This document shows positions 7,842 to 8,822 of a DNA stretch of 8,822 nucleotides, in pieces. The number at the start of each line of letters is the position of its first letter. Position 1 is the stretch's first letter. The stretch comes from Corynebacterium accolens (lineage in GTDB: Bacteria > Actinomycetota > Actinomycetes > Mycobacteriales > Mycobacteriaceae), in NCBI RefSeq assembly GCF_030515985.1, contig NZ_CP100376.1, positions 607,791 through 616,612 on the forward strand, read 5' to 3'. Made by a program: the position numbers and the translations under genes. The notes under the pieces are model-generated. The model had not been told where the DNA came from. It worked only from the letters and a program-made list of their open reading frames with translations, and did no database searches.

Positions 7842-8822
7842 CTAGCGCTCCTCTTGTGGAGTAGATGAGGTGGAGTCGTTGTCCCCGTTGACCGCCGCTA
7901 CCGGGGTCATGCCCCCTGAAGCTGCGACAGACTCTTTCGCACCAACGCGTGGCTCCAAGGACGAATCCACGGACTCAGCGTTCTCATCCCAGTCATTATT
8001 AACGTTGGATGCATCAACTGGGTTCATACGGGAGCGGATGACGATGAGCGCCGTCATGGCCAAGAGTAGAAAGAAGTCCACGATAGCGCCGGTTGCCACA
8101 TTGGTAGCGGAAGAGACGCCGTGCGCCAACCACCACGATGCGAAGCCAACAAAGGCGGCACAGGGCAGCGTAATGAGCCAGGCAGCCACCATGCGCATTG
8201 CAACACCCCAGCGCACTTCCGCGCCACGGCGGCCCAAACCAGTACCAAGGATAGAGCCGGTGGACACGTGGGTCGTAGACAGAGCCATACCACCGGCTGA
8301 GGAAGTCAGGATGATGGCCGCGGAGGTAGCCTCGGCTGCCATACCTTGCGGGGATTCGATCTCCACCAAGCCCTTACCCAGGGTGCGGATAACGCGCCAA
8401 CCGCCGGACAAGGTACCGGCCGCAATGGCAATCGCACAGCCGAAGATGACCCAGGTTGGAATGCGGGCATCGGCAGCCGCGTGGCCCGAAGCCACGAGGG
8501 CGAGGAAGATAACGCCCATGGTTTTCTGAGCGTCACCGGCGCCGTGTGCCAGCGATACCAAGCAGGCGGTCACAATCTGGCCATGGCGGAAGTGCTCGTT
8601 CTTTTCCTTTTTCGGAATGGTGTTGGTCACCCAATAAACGAGGAAGGTGGCGCACGCAGATACCAAGGCGGCGATAATCGGGGACGCCACCGCCGGAATG
8701 ATGATCTTGGCCATAATGGAGGTCCACTCCACTCCCCCAGTGCCCATGGCGGCGAAACCAGCGCCGATAAGGCCACCGAAAAGGGCGTGGGAAGAGCTGG
8801 ACGGTAGCCCGAGCAACCAGGT
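7842..8822 (-). CDS. pitA: PiT-family inorganic phosphate transporter, C-terminal 326 residues (cut by window edge)
   Basis: This is a low-affinity phosphate (metal-phosphate) symporter of the PHO4/PiT family in the cytoplasmic membrane. The N-terminus lies beyond the right edge. In the visible part (numbered from its first residue), GLPSSSSHALFGGLIGAG (5-22) is a family hallmark. LAHGAGDAQKTMG (91-103) is the second PiT signature, and STTHVSTGSILGTGLG (182-197) belongs to the second re-entrant half. Membrane segments occur at about 41-66, 104-116, 122-138, 210-231 and 243-263. A polar tail of about 60 residues, rich in Asp, Asn and Ser, follows and is probably cytoplasmic. The signature has Gly where many members have Asn (HGxND); see findings. 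A two-helix protein gene follows after 3 nt. Confidence 0.93.
   Translation of the reverse strand, partial: TWLLGLPSSSSHALFGGLIGAGFAAMGTGGVEWTSIMAKIIIPAVASPIIAALVSACATFLVYWVTNTIPKKEKNEHFRHGQIVTACLVSLAHGAGDAQKTMGVIFLALVASGHAAADARIPTWVIFGCAIAIAAGTLSGGWRVIRTLGKGLVEIESPQGMAAEATSAAIILTSSAGGMALSTTHVSTGSILGTGLGRRGAEVRWGVAMRMVAAWLITLPCAAFVGFASWWLAHGVSSATNVATGAIVDFFLLLAMTALIVIRSRMNPVDASNVNNDWDENAESVDSSLEPRVGAKESVAASGGMTPVAAVNGDNDSTSSTPQEER

Overview
The window looks like ordinary core chromosome of a high-GC actinobacterium, most likely a Corynebacterium. The evidence is the G/C-ending codon use, the corynebacterial-type PanC (AESSRN instead of MSSRN in the second nucleotide-binding motif), MDH and ClpX sequences, TAnnnT-type -10 boxes, and apparent leaderless starts. 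The species cannot be fixed from the sequence alone. I see no phage, IS, CRISPR or other clear mobile-element signature.

Layout from left to right: the first 293 codons of valyl-tRNA synthetase valS (minus, cut by the left edge); a 57-bp divergent promoter region; the panB-panC operon (plus) for the ketoisovalerate-to-pantothenate branch; mdh, malate dehydrogenase (minus), whose stop codon overlaps that of panC; a roughly 415-bp intergenic region with a GlxR/CRP-like site and helically phased repeats; a TetR-family regulator (plus); clpX, the AAA+ unfoldase (minus, convergent with tetR); a 231-bp divergent region with a SigH-like promoter candidate for clpX and a perfect small palindrome; a short-chain dehydrogenase/reductase (plus); a 19-bp perfect-stem hairpin acting as a two-sided terminator; a very acidic 84-residue orphan gene (minus) with a strong consensus promoter; an A+T-rich spacer holding a long imperfect inverted repeat; and a coupled pair on the minus strand, the C-terminal part of a PiT-family phosphate transporter (cut by the right edge) followed by a two-helix membrane protein.

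Functional links: valS and panBC share a divergent control region, and both depend on the valine/2-ketoisovalerate pool. mdh belongs to the TCA cycle and its upstream region carries a candidate cAMP-GlxR site. ClpX works with ClpP in proteolysis (the clpP genes are not here). The SDR and the TetR regulator have no assignable substrate or ligand. The least understood items are the acidic 84-residue protein and the small PiT partner. No clearly new multi-gene system is visible; the novel-looking signals are mainly regulatory.
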